A stretch of DNA of 64,000 bases from Acinetobacter celticus (GCF_001707755.1 NZ_MBDL01000008.1:310001-374000); one strand, 5' to 3'. Shown: positions 19,441-29,733, counted from the first letter of the stretch. Program-made: numbers and translations. Notes: generated by a model not told the origin, from the letters alone.

Positions 19441-20004
19441 TTATTGAATTCTATTCAACATCAAAGCAAGGTATTCACCAAACCAAAGCGCTGTATCAAG
19501 ATCACCTTTGGGTGGGGTAATTTCAGCAGGAGCATTATCAGACTGTGTCATCAAACCTAAAAAGCTCGACATACGGTTTAAATCTTCCGTCCCACGTCCC
19601 GTCGGCATCATGGGTAAACCCGCCCACAGCATGCCGTGTTGCATGGCAAATAAATTAATTTGCTGTAATACCGCCAGTTTATCACCACTTAAACCGCCAC
19701 CATTGGTAAACCCTGCCGCAAGTTTGCCTTGCCATGTTCGCGCTAACCAACGTTTGGAAGATTGCTCCATGAACAGTTTCAAACCAGAAGTAAGACTTCC
19801 CATATAGGTTGGACAACCAAATACAATGGCATTCGATTGATCCAGAACATCCCAATCTATATGTTCAATATTCATGCAATGTACTTGCACACCAACTTGC
19901 GTCGCACCTTGAGCAATAAAAGACGCGACCTTTGCTGTATGTCCGTACGGACTATGATAAACAATTGCGAGAGATTTTTTGGATAAAGACGCACTTAAAG
20001 ACAT
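19441..20004 (-). CDS. WrbA-like flavodoxin / NAD(P)H-quinone reductase family protein
   Basis: The 187-aa flavodoxin fold has the FMN phosphate loop HSPYGHTAKVA (about 17-27), the GCPTYMGSLTSGLKLFME segment (about 63-80) and FTNGGGLSGDK. These are typical of WrbA-related NAD(P)H:quinone oxidoreductases and flavodoxins. It is cytoplasmic. Compared with WrbA the C terminus differs, so the exact substrate is open. It is downstream of pgeF and rluD on the same strand, with about 40 bp to pgeF, so it may be last in an rluD-pgeF-flavodoxin unit. Confidence 0.85.
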   Translation of the reverse strand: MSLSASLSKKSLAIVYHSPYGHTAKVASFIAQGATQVGVQVHCMNIEHIDWDVLDQSNAIVFGCPTYMGSLTSGLKLFMEQSSKRWLARTWQGKLAAGFTNGGGLSGDKLAVLQQINLFAMQHGMLWAGLPMMPTGRGTEDLNRMSSFLGLMTQSDNAPAEITPPKGDLDTALWFGEYLALMLNRIQ

Positions 20005-20044
20005 AGGAATTAAAAATCTACAGATTCAGTCAAGTTTAGCATTT

Positions 20045-20785
20045 TCATGCCATGAAAACGAATGTCGCCATACGCCCAGTTTTAGGGGCGCGACGATAAG
20101 AAAAATAATCTTTAGCTTGTAAATAAGAGCATTGATCGCCACCCAATACTGTTTTTACCCCCTGTAATGCAAGGATATAACGTGCAATGGCATATAAGTC
20201 TGCATAAAACTTATCGGCTTTAATACCCACCTTAAATGCACGGTCTAATTCAGGATATTTTGTGCAGAAGGCTTGTTTAACTTCTGCACCAATCTCAAAA
20301 CTGTCCTGACATATCGCAGCACCTAACCACGCCCAAGCAGGTGGGCTTTGCATGGTTTCAATGGTGGTTTCAATAATACCGTTAGCCAATCCGCGCCAAC
20401 CCGCATGCAAATTAGCAATTTCAGTGCCTTCTGCATTACCCAAAACCACAGGCAAACAATCGGCAGTCATCATCATTAAGGCATGACCCGCAGTTTGTGT
20501 GACCAAGCCATCACCCTCTAATGCATTAAAAGGAATTTCTGCATTAATGGTGTGGCAAATGGTGCTGTGGGTCTGTGTCATCCAAGTAACTTTTTGAACG
20601 CCATAGCAGGAAAACTCTTCCAACAATGCCATACGATGTTGTTGGACACGTTGCGAATCATCATTTACATGCAATGCCAAGTTAAAACCCGCTAACTCTG
20701 GTGTTTTAGTCGCTAAGGTTTTTTCATGGTGTACTTGGGTCTGTCCAACATAAATTCCTTTCGGTAACCCTTGAACAAATTGCAT
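20045..20785 (-). CDS. pgeF: Peptidoglycan-editing / purine nucleoside phosphorylase family protein (YfiH)
   Basis: The 246-aa protein is of the multicopper-oxidase-fold DUF152 family, also known as YfiH, PgeF or LACC1-like. The copper/zinc-site residues lie in MMTADCLPVVL, NLHAGWRGLANGI and GAAICQDSFEIG. Family members have been linked to purine nucleoside cleavage and, in E. coli, to removal of wrongly incorporated serine from peptidoglycan precursors. The end FSYRRAPKTGRMATFVFM is typical. It directly follows rluD (46 bp), the conserved rluD-yfiH order. Confidence 0.93.
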   Translation of the reverse strand: MQFVQGLPKGIYVGQTQVHHEKTLATKTPELAGFNLALHVNDDSQRVQQHRMALLEEFSCYGVQKVTWMTQTHSTICHTINAEIPFNALEGDGLVTQTAGHALMMMTADCLPVVLGNAEGTEIANLHAGWRGLANGIIETTIETMQSPPAWAWLGAAICQDSFEIGAEVKQAFCTKYPELDRAFKVGIKADKFYADLYAIARYILALQGVKTVLGGDQCSYLQAKDYFSYRRAPKTGRMATFVFMA

Positions 20786-20831
20786 GTCATATTCCTTTAA
20801 AAATGAATCATATCAACTAACAGATTGGACA

Positions 20832-21884
20832 TTAATAGGTTTTATTTTCAGTACGTAGAACCTCAACCAAATGTGTCAAATCATCTGGCCAAGGCGCTTC
20901 AAACATCATTTCTTCACCTGTACGCGGATGCACTAGACCCAATTTGGCCGCATGCAGGGCCTGACGTTTAAAGCCACGCAAGGTGTCTGTCAAAAGTTCA
21001 GAGGCACCAGCTGGGACACGTACACGGTTCATGTAGACTTGGTCACCCACAAGGCCATGACCAAGATAACTAAAGTGCACACGAATTTGGTGAGTACGTC
21101 CAGTTTCTAAACGCGCTTGAATACGCGTGAAATGCTGAAAACGCTCTTTCACATTGTAGTGCGTTACCGCGTCTTTACCGCCTGGCAAAATAGCCATTTT
21201 AGTACGATCAACAGGATGACGTTTAATTGGCTCATCAATTGTGCCACCTGCAATAATGGCACCATAAGCAATTAAGTCATAAACACGGTAAACGGTTTTT
21301 TTAGCCAGTTGTTTGCTTAATGCAAATTGCGCTTCAAGATTTTTGGCAATAACCAATAAACCCGAAGTGTCTTTATCAATACGGTGTACCAAACCTGCAC
21401 GCGCCAGCTCAACAGATTTAGGATAATGAAATAAAATTGCATTAACCAAAGTTCCGGTAATATTACCAGCCCCTGGATGTACGACCATACCAACAGGCTT
21501 ATTAATCACCATAAGATCATTATCTTCATAGATAATATCTAAAGGAATATCTTCAGGCATACTTGTGGTTTGCGGTTCCAGTTCAACATCTAAGGTGAGT
21601 AACTCATTGCCCTCAGATTTATACTTTGGCTTTACGCTGTTACCATTTACTAACAAATGGCCGTCTTTTAGCCACTGTTTAAGTTTTTCACGCGAAAAGT
21701 CAGGCCATACTATGGCTGCAACTTGATCAATTCGCTGCCCTAAAAAGCTTTCATCCAGTTGAAATTGCAACGATAAACGTGTTGCAGTTGCGTCTGAATT
21801 ATGGTTATCTGCTTCCTCTGAATCTTCAAGTAAGTTGAAATCAGTTTCAGGGAGTGTTGCATTAGAAGATTGTGCTTGAGTCAT
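20832..21884 (-). CDS. rluD: Ribosomal large subunit pseudouridine synthase D
   Basis: RluD makes pseudouridines in helix 69 of 23S rRNA (positions 1911, 1915 and 1917 in E. coli). An acidic N-terminal extension of about 40 residues precedes the S4 RNA-binding domain (about 45-105, with REKLKQWLKDGHLLVNG). The catalytic domain contains LVHRIDKDTSGLLVIAK with the nucleophilic Asp, and RTHQIRVHFSYLGHGLVGD. The 350-aa length is slightly longer than in E. coli because of the N-terminal tail. It is divergent from bamD with 71 bp between starts, a pairing conserved in gamma-proteobacteria. Confidence 0.97.
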   Translation of the reverse strand: MTQAQSSNATLPETDFNLLEDSEEADNHNSDATATRLSLQFQLDESFLGQRIDQVAAIVWPDFSREKLKQWLKDGHLLVNGNSVKPKYKSEGNELLTLDVELEPQTTSMPEDIPLDIIYEDNDLMVINKPVGMVVHPGAGNITGTLVNAILFHYPKSVELARAGLVHRIDKDTSGLLVIAKNLEAQFALSKQLAKKTVYRVYDLIAYGAIIAGGTIDEPIKRHPVDRTKMAILPGGKDAVTHYNVKERFQHFTRIQARLETGRTHQIRVHFSYLGHGLVGDQVYMNRVRVPAGASELLTDTLRGFKRQALHAAKLGLVHPRTGEEMMFEAPWPDDLTHLVEVLRTENKTY

Positions 21885-21955
21885 TTGATCATTCAGGCAA
21901 AAGTGGTTTAATAGTGTAATTGTAGCTCATTGCCAGTATTAACAGAGGAATTTTT

Positions 21956-22948
21956 ATGTCGCTACCGCATTATAAAATGACAATGCTTGCGCTAACCCTT
22001 GGCATTGCAACAGCAATGGCGGGTTGTAGTAGCAATCCAAAAAAAGATGTGGTCGATACTGGTCCGCAATCCAGCGAACAAGTTTATATAGAAAAAGCAA
22101 AAAAAGCGCTTGATCGTCATCAATATACTGACGCGGCTAAACATTTAGAAGCCTTAGAAACTTACTATCCAACAGGCGACTATGCAACACAGGCACAATT
22201 GGAATTATTGTATGTAAAATTTCAGCAAAAAGACTATGAAGCCGCAATTGCACAGGCAGAGCGTTTTATTCGTTTAAATCCGCAACATCCACATGTAGAT
22301 TATGCTTACTATATTCGTGGCGTATCGAACATGGAACAAAACTATGATGGTTTGTTACGCTATACTTCGTTAAAGCAATCACACCGTGATGTCAGCTATC
22401 TTAAAGCGGCTTATCAAAACTTTGTAGACTTTATTCGTCGTTATCCATCAAGCACTTATGCAGTAGATGCAGCGCAACGGATGAAATTTATTGGTCAAGA
22501 ACTGGCTGAAAGCGAAATGAATGCCGCGCGTTTTAATATTAAACGTAAAGCATATTTAGCCGCTATTGAGCGTTCACTTTGGGTGGTTGAACACTACCCA
22601 CAAACACCACAAATTCCTGAAGCATTGGCCACCATTGCTTATGGTTACGACAAACTAGGCGATAAAGCCACGTCGCAACAATATATTAATGTATTGAAAC
22701 TCAACTACCCAGAGCTAGTAAAATCTGACGGTACGGTTAATATGCGTGCTGCGCGTAGTGAAGGAAGTTTATTCAACCGCGTTACACTGGGCGTATTTGG
22801 TGCAGAAGGTTTAACTCACTCTGAACAAGCTGAAGTTAAAAACACTAACATTGAAAATGAAAAGCGTAGTCTAAGCAACCGATTATCTTTCGGTCTATTA
22901 GATCGTCCAAAAGCAGAATCGACAGACATTGCAAAACCTGTGGAATAA
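21956..22948 (+). CDS. bamD: Outer membrane assembly lipoprotein BamD
   Basis: BamD is the essential TPR lipoprotein of the BAM complex that folds outer-membrane beta-barrels. The signal peptide ends in a lipobox, AMAGCSS, with Cys about 24. TPR-like repeats follow, with YIEKAKKALDRHQYTDAAKHLEALE, the GDYATQAQLELLYVKF block and YPSSTYAVDAAQRM. The 330-aa length exceeds the E. coli protein (about 245). The extra C-terminal part, after about residue 260, is polar and lower in complexity. The gene is divergent from rluD and ends in a hairpin terminator. Confidence 0.96.
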   Translation: MSLPHYKMTMLALTLGIATAMAGCSSNPKKDVVDTGPQSSEQVYIEKAKKALDRHQYTDAAKHLEALETYYPTGDYATQAQLELLYVKFQQKDYEAAIAQAERFIRLNPQHPHVDYAYYIRGVSNMEQNYDGLLRYTSLKQSHRDVSYLKAAYQNFVDFIRRYPSSTYAVDAAQRMKFIGQELAESEMNAARFNIKRKAYLAAIERSLWVVEHYPQTPQIPEALATIAYGYDKLGDKATSQQYINVLKLNYPELVKSDGTVNMRAARSEGSLFNRVTLGVFGAEGLTHSEQAEVKNTNIENEKRSLSNRLSFGLLDRPKAESTDIAKPVE

Positions 22949-22980
22949 AATCACCTACCATTAAAGGTCGATTTTTCATG

Positions 22981-23009
22981 AAGGGCAAGTTATCATACTT
23001 GCCCTTTTA
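22981..23009 (+). terminator. Terminator of bamD
   Basis: The perfect 10-bp stem AAGGGCAAGT / ACTTGCCCTT has a TATCAT loop. The T tail is short. Confidence 0.65.
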
Positions 23010-23154
23010 TCTTTTCAGCTAAATTTTGCATTGCTTGATCTGACTGCTTAAAAGGTATACAAACTAACAATCAACTTATGTGCAGTTTTGCCAATTAAAA
23101 CCGCAACGGCATTCTATTTTTAAACAATTTTTTAGATGATATTGATAAAACAGC

Positions 23155-25059
23155 ATGGCGATTCCTCAGCACACCATTGATCAAATTTTAGATCGCACCG
23201 ATATTGTCGATGTGATTGGTCAATTTGTGAAATTAAAAAAGACAGGCCGAACCTATTCGGGTTGCTGTCCGTTTCACCAGGAAAAATCGCCCTCTTTTCA
23301 TGTCTATCGTGACAAACAGTATTTTCACTGTTTTGGTTGTCAGGCCAATGGTAATGCCATTCGTTTTTTAATGGATGTTGGTAGCCGAAATTTTATTGAG
23401 GTGATGAAAGACCTGTCTAGCCAAACAGGCATTGAACTTCCTAAAGACAATCAAGATTCAAATAAACTTAAATATAAACGCGAAGCGCCACAGCCGAAAG
23501 CACCTACTAAAATTGAAGCTTCCGTCCCATCACTAGAAAATAATACGTCGACAACTTTCGAGCATGATCCTTTTGCAGAATTCCAAGCTCAAGATGATGT
23601 TTTTTACGGCAATGACCCATTTACAGCTTTTGAGCAATCGACAGCACCAGAACAAACCGCCCAAGACGGCAATTTATACGATTTACTGGAAAATATTGCG
23701 CAGTTTTACGAAAGCCAACTTCCTCATAGCCAAATTGCCCAGCAATATTTTAAGCAACGTGGTCTGTCCAAAGAAACCATTGCTTACTGGCGCTTAGGCT
23801 ATGCACCAGAAGATTGGCAACATTTAGAAAAAGCTTTTCCACAAGATATTAGTGGCTTAAAGTTATTGGGTTTAATTCGAACCAGTGACAGTGGCCGTGA
23901 CTTTGACTTATTGCGCGAACGAGTTATTTTTCCTATTCGCGATGCTAAAGGTCGTGTGGTTGGTTTTGGTGGTCGTGCATTAAACGACGAAATTAAACCG
24001 AAATATATCAACTCCCCCGACTCTGAAGTCTTTCATAAAAACCAGTTGCTTTACGGCTTGTACGAAGGTCGTAAGCAAAAAGCCCAAGAATGGCTAATGG
24101 TTGAAGGCTATATGGATGTCATTGCTTTACAGCAATATGGCATTGCAGGTGCAGTCGCGACCTTAGGCACAGCCAGCAACACCGAACATTTAAATATTTT
24201 ATTTAAGCAAAGCAGTCGTATTACCATTGCTTTCGATGGCGATGCTGCAGGGCAAAAAGCCGCACGTCGCACCTTAGAAATTGCTCTCCCCTTGCTCAAT
24301 GATGGTCGCGAACTCAAGTTTTTTGTACTCCCGAATGATCATGATCCTGACTCACTGATTCGACGTGAAGGGATTGAAAACTTTAGACGGCTTTTAGCCA
24401 CCTCGCCTTTGCTGTCTGAGTTTGTTTTTGCTCATTTAACACAAAATCACAACGTGGCGTCGCCTGAAGGTAAAAGTCAGGTGATGGGTGATTTACGTCA
24501 ACTGACGGAACTTTTGCCTAAAACAGGGTCTTATCGCTACCTTTTACAGCAATATTTTCGTGAAAAACTCGGCTTTAGCCGTAAATGGCAACCGCAGGTC
24601 AATAATGATGCATCACTGAGTTTTAGTACCAAAATTGATGCTGAAGAATATGTGATTGCTATTTTGATCAATCATCCCTATTTGTATATTCATTTTGAGC
24701 CTTTGCGTGCATTGATTTCACCAGATCTATTGCTGTTCAAAATTTTAAATATTTTTAATATTATTTTTGATGATTTACCAGATGATCCTGAACTGTCTAC
24801 CTATTATGCTTTAGGTGCATGTGCTTCCTATCATCATGAATTACAAAATATTTTGGAACATGCCAACATTGGTGACTACACATCATCACCTGAACAAGCT
24901 GACAAATTAGCTGCCGATTTTTCAACCAAGCTACAATATGAATGCTTGCAACAAAAAATCAAATCTAAAAAGTTCTCAAGTCTGGCCGAAATGCGTAATT
25001 TAAAACAGAAAATTTATGAAATAGGTAAAAAAAGATCATTAACCCTGCTAGATGAATAA
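23155..25059 (+). CDS. dnaG: DNA primase
   Basis: DnaG makes RNA primers at the replication fork. The N-terminal zinc domain has ligands Cys38, His41, Cys59 and Cys62 (CPFHQEKSPSF, then HCFGC). An Acinetobacter-like polar linker (about 95-180) follows. The RNA polymerase core carries the RGLSKETIAYWRLGYAP region and a Toprim domain with VEGYMDVIALQQYG and AFDGDAAGQKAARRT. The C-terminal helicase-binding domain completes 634 aa. The ATG at 23155 has no strong ribosome binding site. The gene is convergent with hemA and only a small hairpin over the stop codon separates them. It is not next to rpsU or rpoD here, unlike in E. coli. Confidence 0.97.
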   Translation: MAIPQHTIDQILDRTDIVDVIGQFVKLKKTGRTYSGCCPFHQEKSPSFHVYRDKQYFHCFGCQANGNAIRFLMDVGSRNFIEVMKDLSSQTGIELPKDNQDSNKLKYKREAPQPKAPTKIEASVPSLENNTSTTFEHDPFAEFQAQDDVFYGNDPFTAFEQSTAPEQTAQDGNLYDLLENIAQFYESQLPHSQIAQQYFKQRGLSKETIAYWRLGYAPEDWQHLEKAFPQDISGLKLLGLIRTSDSGRDFDLLRERVIFPIRDAKGRVVGFGGRALNDEIKPKYINSPDSEVFHKNQLLYGLYEGRKQKAQEWLMVEGYMDVIALQQYGIAGAVATLGTASNTEHLNILFKQSSRITIAFDGDAAGQKAARRTLEIALPLLNDGRELKFFVLPNDHDPDSLIRREGIENFRRLLATSPLLSEFVFAHLTQNHNVASPEGKSQVMGDLRQLTELLPKTGSYRYLLQQYFREKLGFSRKWQPQVNNDASLSFSTKIDAEEYVIAILINHPYLYIHFEPLRALISPDLLLFKILNIFNIIFDDLPDDPELSTYYALGACASYHHELQNILEHANIGDYTSSPEQADKLAADFSTKLQYECLQQKIKSKKFSSLAEMRNLKQKIYEIGKKRSLTLLDE

Positions 25060-25121
25060 AATATTCATCTACAGTTCAAAGCAACAATCTTTAGCTTATG
25101 GAATTTAAAATTTAGTTTGAA

Positions 25122-26405
25122 TTATTTTTTAGGTTTACGTCGTTTTTGTGCAACTTCAGTTAAATCCTGTTCTAACATTTCAAAGTAAGATGGGTCTTCT
25201 GCTGTTGCTGCATGACGAAGCGCAATAGACGTTGGATGTAATAATTTATTGGTCAAGCGATAAGAAAGCTCTTGCAATACCTGCTCAGCAGATTCGCCCT
25301 TTTGTAATTGCGCCAATGCTAAAGCCAATTCTTCCTGTCTTAAATATTCACCCTGTTCACGATAGGCATGAATGGTCGGCCCAGCCAAATTGACTTTTTG
25401 TTGCGTTACCAATTCAGTCGCCAACTGATTAACCATGACTTCTGCTTCGACTGCAGCTTGACGACGTTGCGCTAAGTTTTCATCAATTACACTTTGTAAA
25501 TCATCGACACCGTATAAATATACGCCATCCAAGGTTTCTACTTTGGCCTCAATATCACGAGGTACAGCTAAATCTACCAAAAGCATTTGCTTATAGCGAC
25601 GTTTTTTTAGCGCAACTTTTACATCTTTAAAGTAAATCACTTGATGCAAACTGCCCGTACAACTGGAAATCACATCCGCACGGTGTAGGTTATTCGCAAG
25701 ATCATCAAATTCAATAATTTCGACTTCAACACGATGTGCAATTTCCTGCGCCAGAACTTCTGCACGGCTACGTGTTCGATTACAGATAATGACTTTACCC
25801 ACACCCATTTCTGCCAAATGCTTAGCAACCAAGCTATTCATTTCACCCGCAGCCACAATTAACACCGTCAGTTGCTCAGGTTTACTAAACACTTGTAAGG
25901 CCAATTGCGCAACCGAATAGCCCATAGACACTGCATGGCTACCCACAGCAGTTTCAGAACGCACACGTTTGGCCGCATAAAAGGCATATTCAAAAATTCG
26001 GTTTAAATTTGGCGAAACTGTTTCAGCTTCTTTCGCTAAAGTCAGTGCAGTTTTAACCTGACCCAAAATTTGCGGTTCGCCCAGCATTAACGAGTCTAAA
26101 CCACTCGACACCCGTATAAGATGTGTTACCGCTTGCGCATTTTCATAACGATAAACATGATTTGACAGTTGTTTCACATCAAGATGATTTGCTTGGGCAA
26201 GCCAATTTAATACCATATCTGCATTTTCAGACATAGCATAAACTTCAGTTCGATTACATGTAGAAACCACCACCATATCGTTTAAATCGGCAGTCGAGTT
26301 CTGTTGCGCAAGTAAAGCACTTAACTTTTCAGGGTTAAATGCAATTTTTTCGCGCAATTCTACAGAGGCGGTTTGATGGTTGACACCCAATGCAAAGAAA
26401 GACAT
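25122..26405 (-). CDS. hemA: Glutamyl-tRNA reductase
   Basis: HemA reduces glutamyl-tRNA to glutamate-1-semialdehyde, the first step of C5 tetrapyrrole synthesis. The catalytic Cys lies in [10 protein letters not shown] (about 48-57), followed by [18 protein letters not shown]. The NADPH domain contains [14 protein letters not shown] and the NRTRSRAE segment. The C-terminal dimerisation helix ends in basic residues (KRRKPKK). Length, 427 aa, is typical. It is divergent from the TPR gene with only 33 bp between the ORF ends, so regulatory signals of the two may overlap. The divergent hemA / TPR-lolB-ispE order is common in gamma-proteobacteria. Confidence 0.97.
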   Translation of the reverse strand: MSFFALGVNHQTASVELREKIAFNPEKLSALLAQQNSTADLNDMVVVSTCNRTEVYAMSENADMVLNWLAQANHLDVKQLSNHVYRYENAQAVTHLIRVSSGLDSLMLGEPQILGQVKTALTLAKEAETVSPNLNRIFEYAFYAAKRVRSETAVGSHAVSMGYSVAQLALQVFSKPEQLTVLIVAAGEMNSLVAKHLAEMGVGKVIICNRTRSRAEVLAQEIAHRVEVEIIEFDDLANNLHRADVISSCTGSLHQVIYFKDVKVALKKRRYKQMLLVDLAVPRDIEAKVETLDGVYLYGVDDLQSVIDENLAQRRQAAVEAEVMVNQLATELVTQQKVNLAGPTIHAYREQGEYLRQEELALALAQLQKGESAEQVLQELSYRLTNKLLHPTSIALRHAATAEDPSYFEMLEQDLTEVAQKRRKPKK

Positions 26406-26438
26406 ATCAGATCATCATTTCGCTAAATTTATGCTATT

Positions 26439-28196
26439 GTGCAATATCGGTGTCATAAAAAGCATTACTTGGATCAAGAAAAATTGCGTCAAATAAATAG
26501 CCGACTCAGCGGCGCGACAATTAAGCACTATTCTACCACATTCTTGCTGGTCGGTAGCATGGCTTCCAGTGCTCAAGTCCGAGCATTTGGAGAAGTTTAT
26601 CATGCAAATTCAAGCTATGATGCCATAAAACAAAGCATGATTGCAGAGTTTGCACTTGCATATCAAGATATTCCCACTGCTTTACATAACTATACTGTCC
26701 TTGCCATTAAAAGCAATTCCACTGCTGTAAAACAGCGCGCACTCAACATCGCGCTAGACCATAACGATTTACAAGCCGCTTTAGACATTGCAACGCATTG
26801 GGTTGTACAGGAACCTGAAGATGTTCCTGCTTTGTTCTATTTGTCACATATTGCACTCAAAGCACATGAATATGAGTTGGCTGCAGAAACCCTTGATAAA
26901 ATTTTAAATATTGACCCAAATGCAGACTTGGAACAAATTTTAGCGGGTATTTCTCCTGAATCGACAGAGGATCGTGACTTTTTAATACGTGCACTACGCA
27001 CCAGTAAAGAAAATCATAATCCATCAATTTTGGTGCTCATTGCAGGCTTAGAAGCCCAAAATGGTCAACTGAATGAAGCACTAACGACCATTAACCACGC
27101 ATTAAAAAAACGCCCTAAAGCAACAGGCTATATTTTAATGAAAGCCAATTTACTTACCGCAATTGGCAACGAGGTCGAAACCTTAAAATGGTATGAAAAA
27201 TCAAGCCAAAAGCATCGTAGCAATATGGAAGTTCGTTTAGCCGAAGCCAAATACTTAATCAAAATCAATCAATCTGAACTGGCCCTCACCAAACTAGAAG
27301 ATATTTTAAAAAAATGGCCCAAAGCAGAAGAACCTCTGTTTATTGCAGGCCTCACCAGTATTGACTTAGAACAATATGAAAAAGCTGAAAAATATTTAGT
27401 TGAATTGCGTTATTCGGCACAATATCAAAATGAAGCTTATTATTATTTGGCTGTTAACGCAGAACGCAAAGAGCATTTTGAAACAGCAAAAGCCTATTAT
27501 CGTTTGGTCGATGGCAGTCTATATACCGTGTCTAGACGCAATATGGTGAATATTTTTGCCCAGCAAGAAAAACTCAATGATGCCTTGCGCTTTTTAACAC
27601 AGGAACGGGTGAACTATCCGCAACATGCCAGCTTTCTCTACTTGGCGCAGGCTGATATTTTAAAACGCATGAACAATAAAAAAGCGGCAATTCGTCTCTT
27701 AGATGAGGCCGTCAAAAATCTTCCTGATGATCCTGAACTGATTTATGCAGAAGTTTTACTTTTAGACCCATTTCAAGAGCGCGATAAACTCGATAAATTA
27801 CTCAAAAATTTATTGATTATTGAACCAAATAGCCCAACCTACCTGAATGCGTATGCTTATACTTTAGCCTTACAAAACCATCGCTTAGATGAAGCACGGA
27901 CATATGTAGAGCACGCTCTAGAGTTCGCGCCTGAACAGGCCTCTATTTTAGATACTTTAGGCTATATTTGCTTTCTACAAAATGACTTTGTGACTGCAAC
28001 AGCGGTGCTAAAACAAGCATATGAACTAAGTGGTAGTTCAAAAATTGGCGTTCGTTATGCACGTTCTATTTACATGCAAGGTGATCTCCCCGAATTTAGT
28101 CGTGTGTTACAACAACTCAAACAAAAACATCCGAATGATCCTCAGTTAGATCAATTAAGTACGTTATTGTTACCTCAGCAAATTAAAAAGAGTTAA
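26439..28196 (+). CDS. Tetratricopeptide repeat protein upstream of lolB
   Basis: The protein consists of many TPR units, for example TALHNYTVLAIKSNSTAVKQ, PKATGYILMKANLLTAIGNE and the C-terminal YLNAYAYTLALQNHRLDEAR block. It should be exported: before residue 50 a hydrophobic stretch, TFLLVGSMASSAQVRA, looks like a signal peptide with cleavage before FGEV. The start is unsure. The frame opens at GTG 26439, but TTG codons at about residues 11, 16 and 36 are also possible and none has a good ribosome binding site. It is the first gene of a unit with lolB (10 bp gap) and ispE and probably acts in the envelope. Confidence 0.85.
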   Translation: MQYRCHKKHYLDQEKLRQINSRLSGATIKHYSTTFLLVGSMASSAQVRAFGEVYHANSSYDAIKQSMIAEFALAYQDIPTALHNYTVLAIKSNSTAVKQRALNIALDHNDLQAALDIATHWVVQEPEDVPALFYLSHIALKAHEYELAAETLDKILNIDPNADLEQILAGISPESTEDRDFLIRALRTSKENHNPSILVLIAGLEAQNGQLNEALTTINHALKKRPKATGYILMKANLLTAIGNEVETLKWYEKSSQKHRSNMEVRLAEAKYLIKINQSELALTKLEDILKKWPKAEEPLFIAGLTSIDLEQYEKAEKYLVELRYSAQYQNEAYYYLAVNAERKEHFETAKAYYRLVDGSLYTVSRRNMVNIFAQQEKLNDALRFLTQERVNYPQHASFLYLAQADILKRMNNKKAAIRLLDEAVKNLPDDPELIYAEVLLLDPFQERDKLDKLLKNLLIIEPNSPTYLNAYAYTLALQNHRLDEARTYVEHALEFAPEQASILDTLGYICFLQNDFVTATAVLKQAYELSGSSKIGVRYARSIYMQGDLPEFSRVLQQLKQKHPNDPQLDQLSTLLLPQQIKKS

Positions 28197-28206
28197 AAGC
28201 CCTGCT

Positions 28207-28788
28207 ATGCGCACCATTTCAAAATTTTGCATCTCCGCACTTGTGGCCAGTACTTTGGTATTTACAGGCTGTCAGCAGTATATCCAACCGCAAGAGCAGA
28301 CAACGACGCCAGTGGTTGAAGCACCAAATCAATTCAATTTACAAGGTAAAATTGGCGTTCGCACACCGCAGCAATCGGGTAGCGCATTTTTTACCTGGGT
28401 ACAAGAACAAGATGAATTTGATATTGAGCTGAGTGGCATTTTAGGTGTAGGTAAAACACAAATTAATGGCAAACCTGGTGCAGTAAGCCTGCAAAGTGCC
28501 AAAACAGGTTTAATTATGGCAGCGACGCCTGAAGAATTACTAGAACGCGCAACAGGTTGGCAAGCTCCCATTACGCATTTAGTCAAGTGGGTACAAGCCA
28601 AACCTGCCACCGCACATGCACAGCTCAGTAAAGATGAAAGCGGACGAGCCACGCAAATTATAGAAGATGGTTGGGTAGTCGACTTAAGTTACGACAATAA
28701 TGCCACTTTGCCAAACAAACTCATCCTCAAGCAAGCACTTGAAACAGGAAAAGAAAACCGCATTACAATGATTATTCAGAACCGTTAG
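28207..28788 (+). CDS. lolB: Outer membrane lipoprotein receptor LolB
   Basis: LolB accepts lipoproteins from LolA and inserts them into the outer membrane. The signal peptide ends with the lipobox VFTGC (Cys about 22). The mature part has the LolB pattern FNLQGKIGVRTPQQSGSAFFTW, then a beta half-barrel with ELSGILGVGKTQI. Length, 193 aa, fits. It lies between the TPR gene and ispE. The TAG stop at 28786-28788 overlaps a GTG that could be an early ispE start. Its partner lolA is at 49869 in this window. Confidence 0.93.
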   Translation: MRTISKFCISALVASTLVFTGCQQYIQPQEQTTTPVVEAPNQFNLQGKIGVRTPQQSGSAFFTWVQEQDEFDIELSGILGVGKTQINGKPGAVSLQSAKTGLIMAATPEELLERATGWQAPITHLVKWVQAKPATAHAQLSKDESGRATQIIEDGWVVDLSYDNNATLPNKLILKQALETGKENRITMIIQNR

Positions 28789-28799
28789 TGCTAATTGAT

Positions 28800-29627
28800 A
28801 TGATCAGAGTTCCCTCTCCTGCCAAACTCAACCTGTTTCTGCATATTACGGGTCGCCGTGAAAATGGCTATCATGAATTGCAAAGTATTTTCCAACTCAT
28901 TGACTTATACGATTGGTTGGAATTCAAGCAAACAACTTCAGATCAAATTTGCATTGATGGGTTACAAAGCGTCGAATTAGAACAAAATTTAATCTATCGC
29001 GCTGCACTCATGCTGTTGCCTTTTGCACAAACACCAAGTGGCGTCCAAATTAAAATTGAAAAAAACATTCCGATGGGGGCTGGTCTTGGTGGCGGTTCGT
29101 CTAATGCTGCTTCCACACTGATTGTGCTTAATCAATTATGGCACTGTGGCTTAAATACTGAACAACTGGCTGAATTAGGTGTCAAATTAGGTGCCGATGT
29201 ACCAATTTTCATTCATGGACGCAATGCATGGGCTGAAGGAATTGGTGAACACTTAACATTCATAGACTTAGATCAAAAACAATACATAGTGCTAAAACCT
29301 GACTGTTTTATCAGCACTCAACTGCTTTTTTCACAAAAAACATTGACAAGAGACACGAAGCCTACTAAATTTTGCGCCTATCAGCTAACGCCATCTAATT
29401 TTGGTAATAACTTTGAGCCAGTGGCAAGAAGTTTATATCCTAAAGTAGATGAAGCAATGCAGTATTTAGATCAGTTCGGTACAGCAAAGCTTACAGGTAC
29501 AGGTGCTTGTGTTTTTGTTGAGATAAATGAAAAAATGAATGTTCATGACATTCTGAAAAATGCGCCATGTAAATCTTACTTGGTTAGCAGTTTAGCAGAA
29601 TCGCCATTATGTCATTTTGAAGTTTAA
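28800..29627 (+). CDS. ispE: 4-diphosphocytidyl-2-C-methyl-D-erythritol kinase
   Basis: IspE phosphorylates CDP-methylerythritol in the MEP isoprenoid pathway. The GHMP kinase fold has SPAKLNLFLHITGRRENGYHEL at the N terminus, the ATP loop PMGAGLGGGSSNAA near residue 90 and KLTGTGACVFVEI at the C terminus. I start at ATG 28800 (MIRVPSPAKLN), the usual family start. An in-frame GTG at 28788 overlaps the lolB stop and would add four residues. The length is then 275 aa. ispB, a consumer of this pathway's product, is at 53.1 kb. Confidence 0.96.
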   Translation: MIRVPSPAKLNLFLHITGRRENGYHELQSIFQLIDLYDWLEFKQTTSDQICIDGLQSVELEQNLIYRAALMLLPFAQTPSGVQIKIEKNIPMGAGLGGGSSNAASTLIVLNQLWHCGLNTEQLAELGVKLGADVPIFIHGRNAWAEGIGEHLTFIDLDQKQYIVLKPDCFISTQLLFSQKTLTRDTKPTKFCAYQLTPSNFGNNFEPVARSLYPKVDEAMQYLDQFGTAKLTGTGACVFVEINEKMNVHDILKNAPCKSYLVSSLAESPLCHFEV

Positions 29628-29628
29628 T

Positions 29629-29703
29629 AGGGGCGTCGCCAAGTGGTAAGGCACCGGGTTTTGATCTCGGCATCCGTTGGTTCGAATCCAGCCGCCCCTG
29701 CCA
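29629..29703 (+). tRNA. tRNA-Gln(UUG), copy 1 (type A)
   Basis: The 75-nt tRNA has the acceptor AGGGGCG / CGCCCCT, discriminator G and encoded CCA. The anticodon loop TTTTGAT reads UUG. It begins two bases after the ispE stop codon, so it may be transcribed with that operon. It is identical to copy 3. Confidence 0.96.
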
Positions 29704-29733
29704 ATTAAATTCACCTGTAAGATGATCTGTATT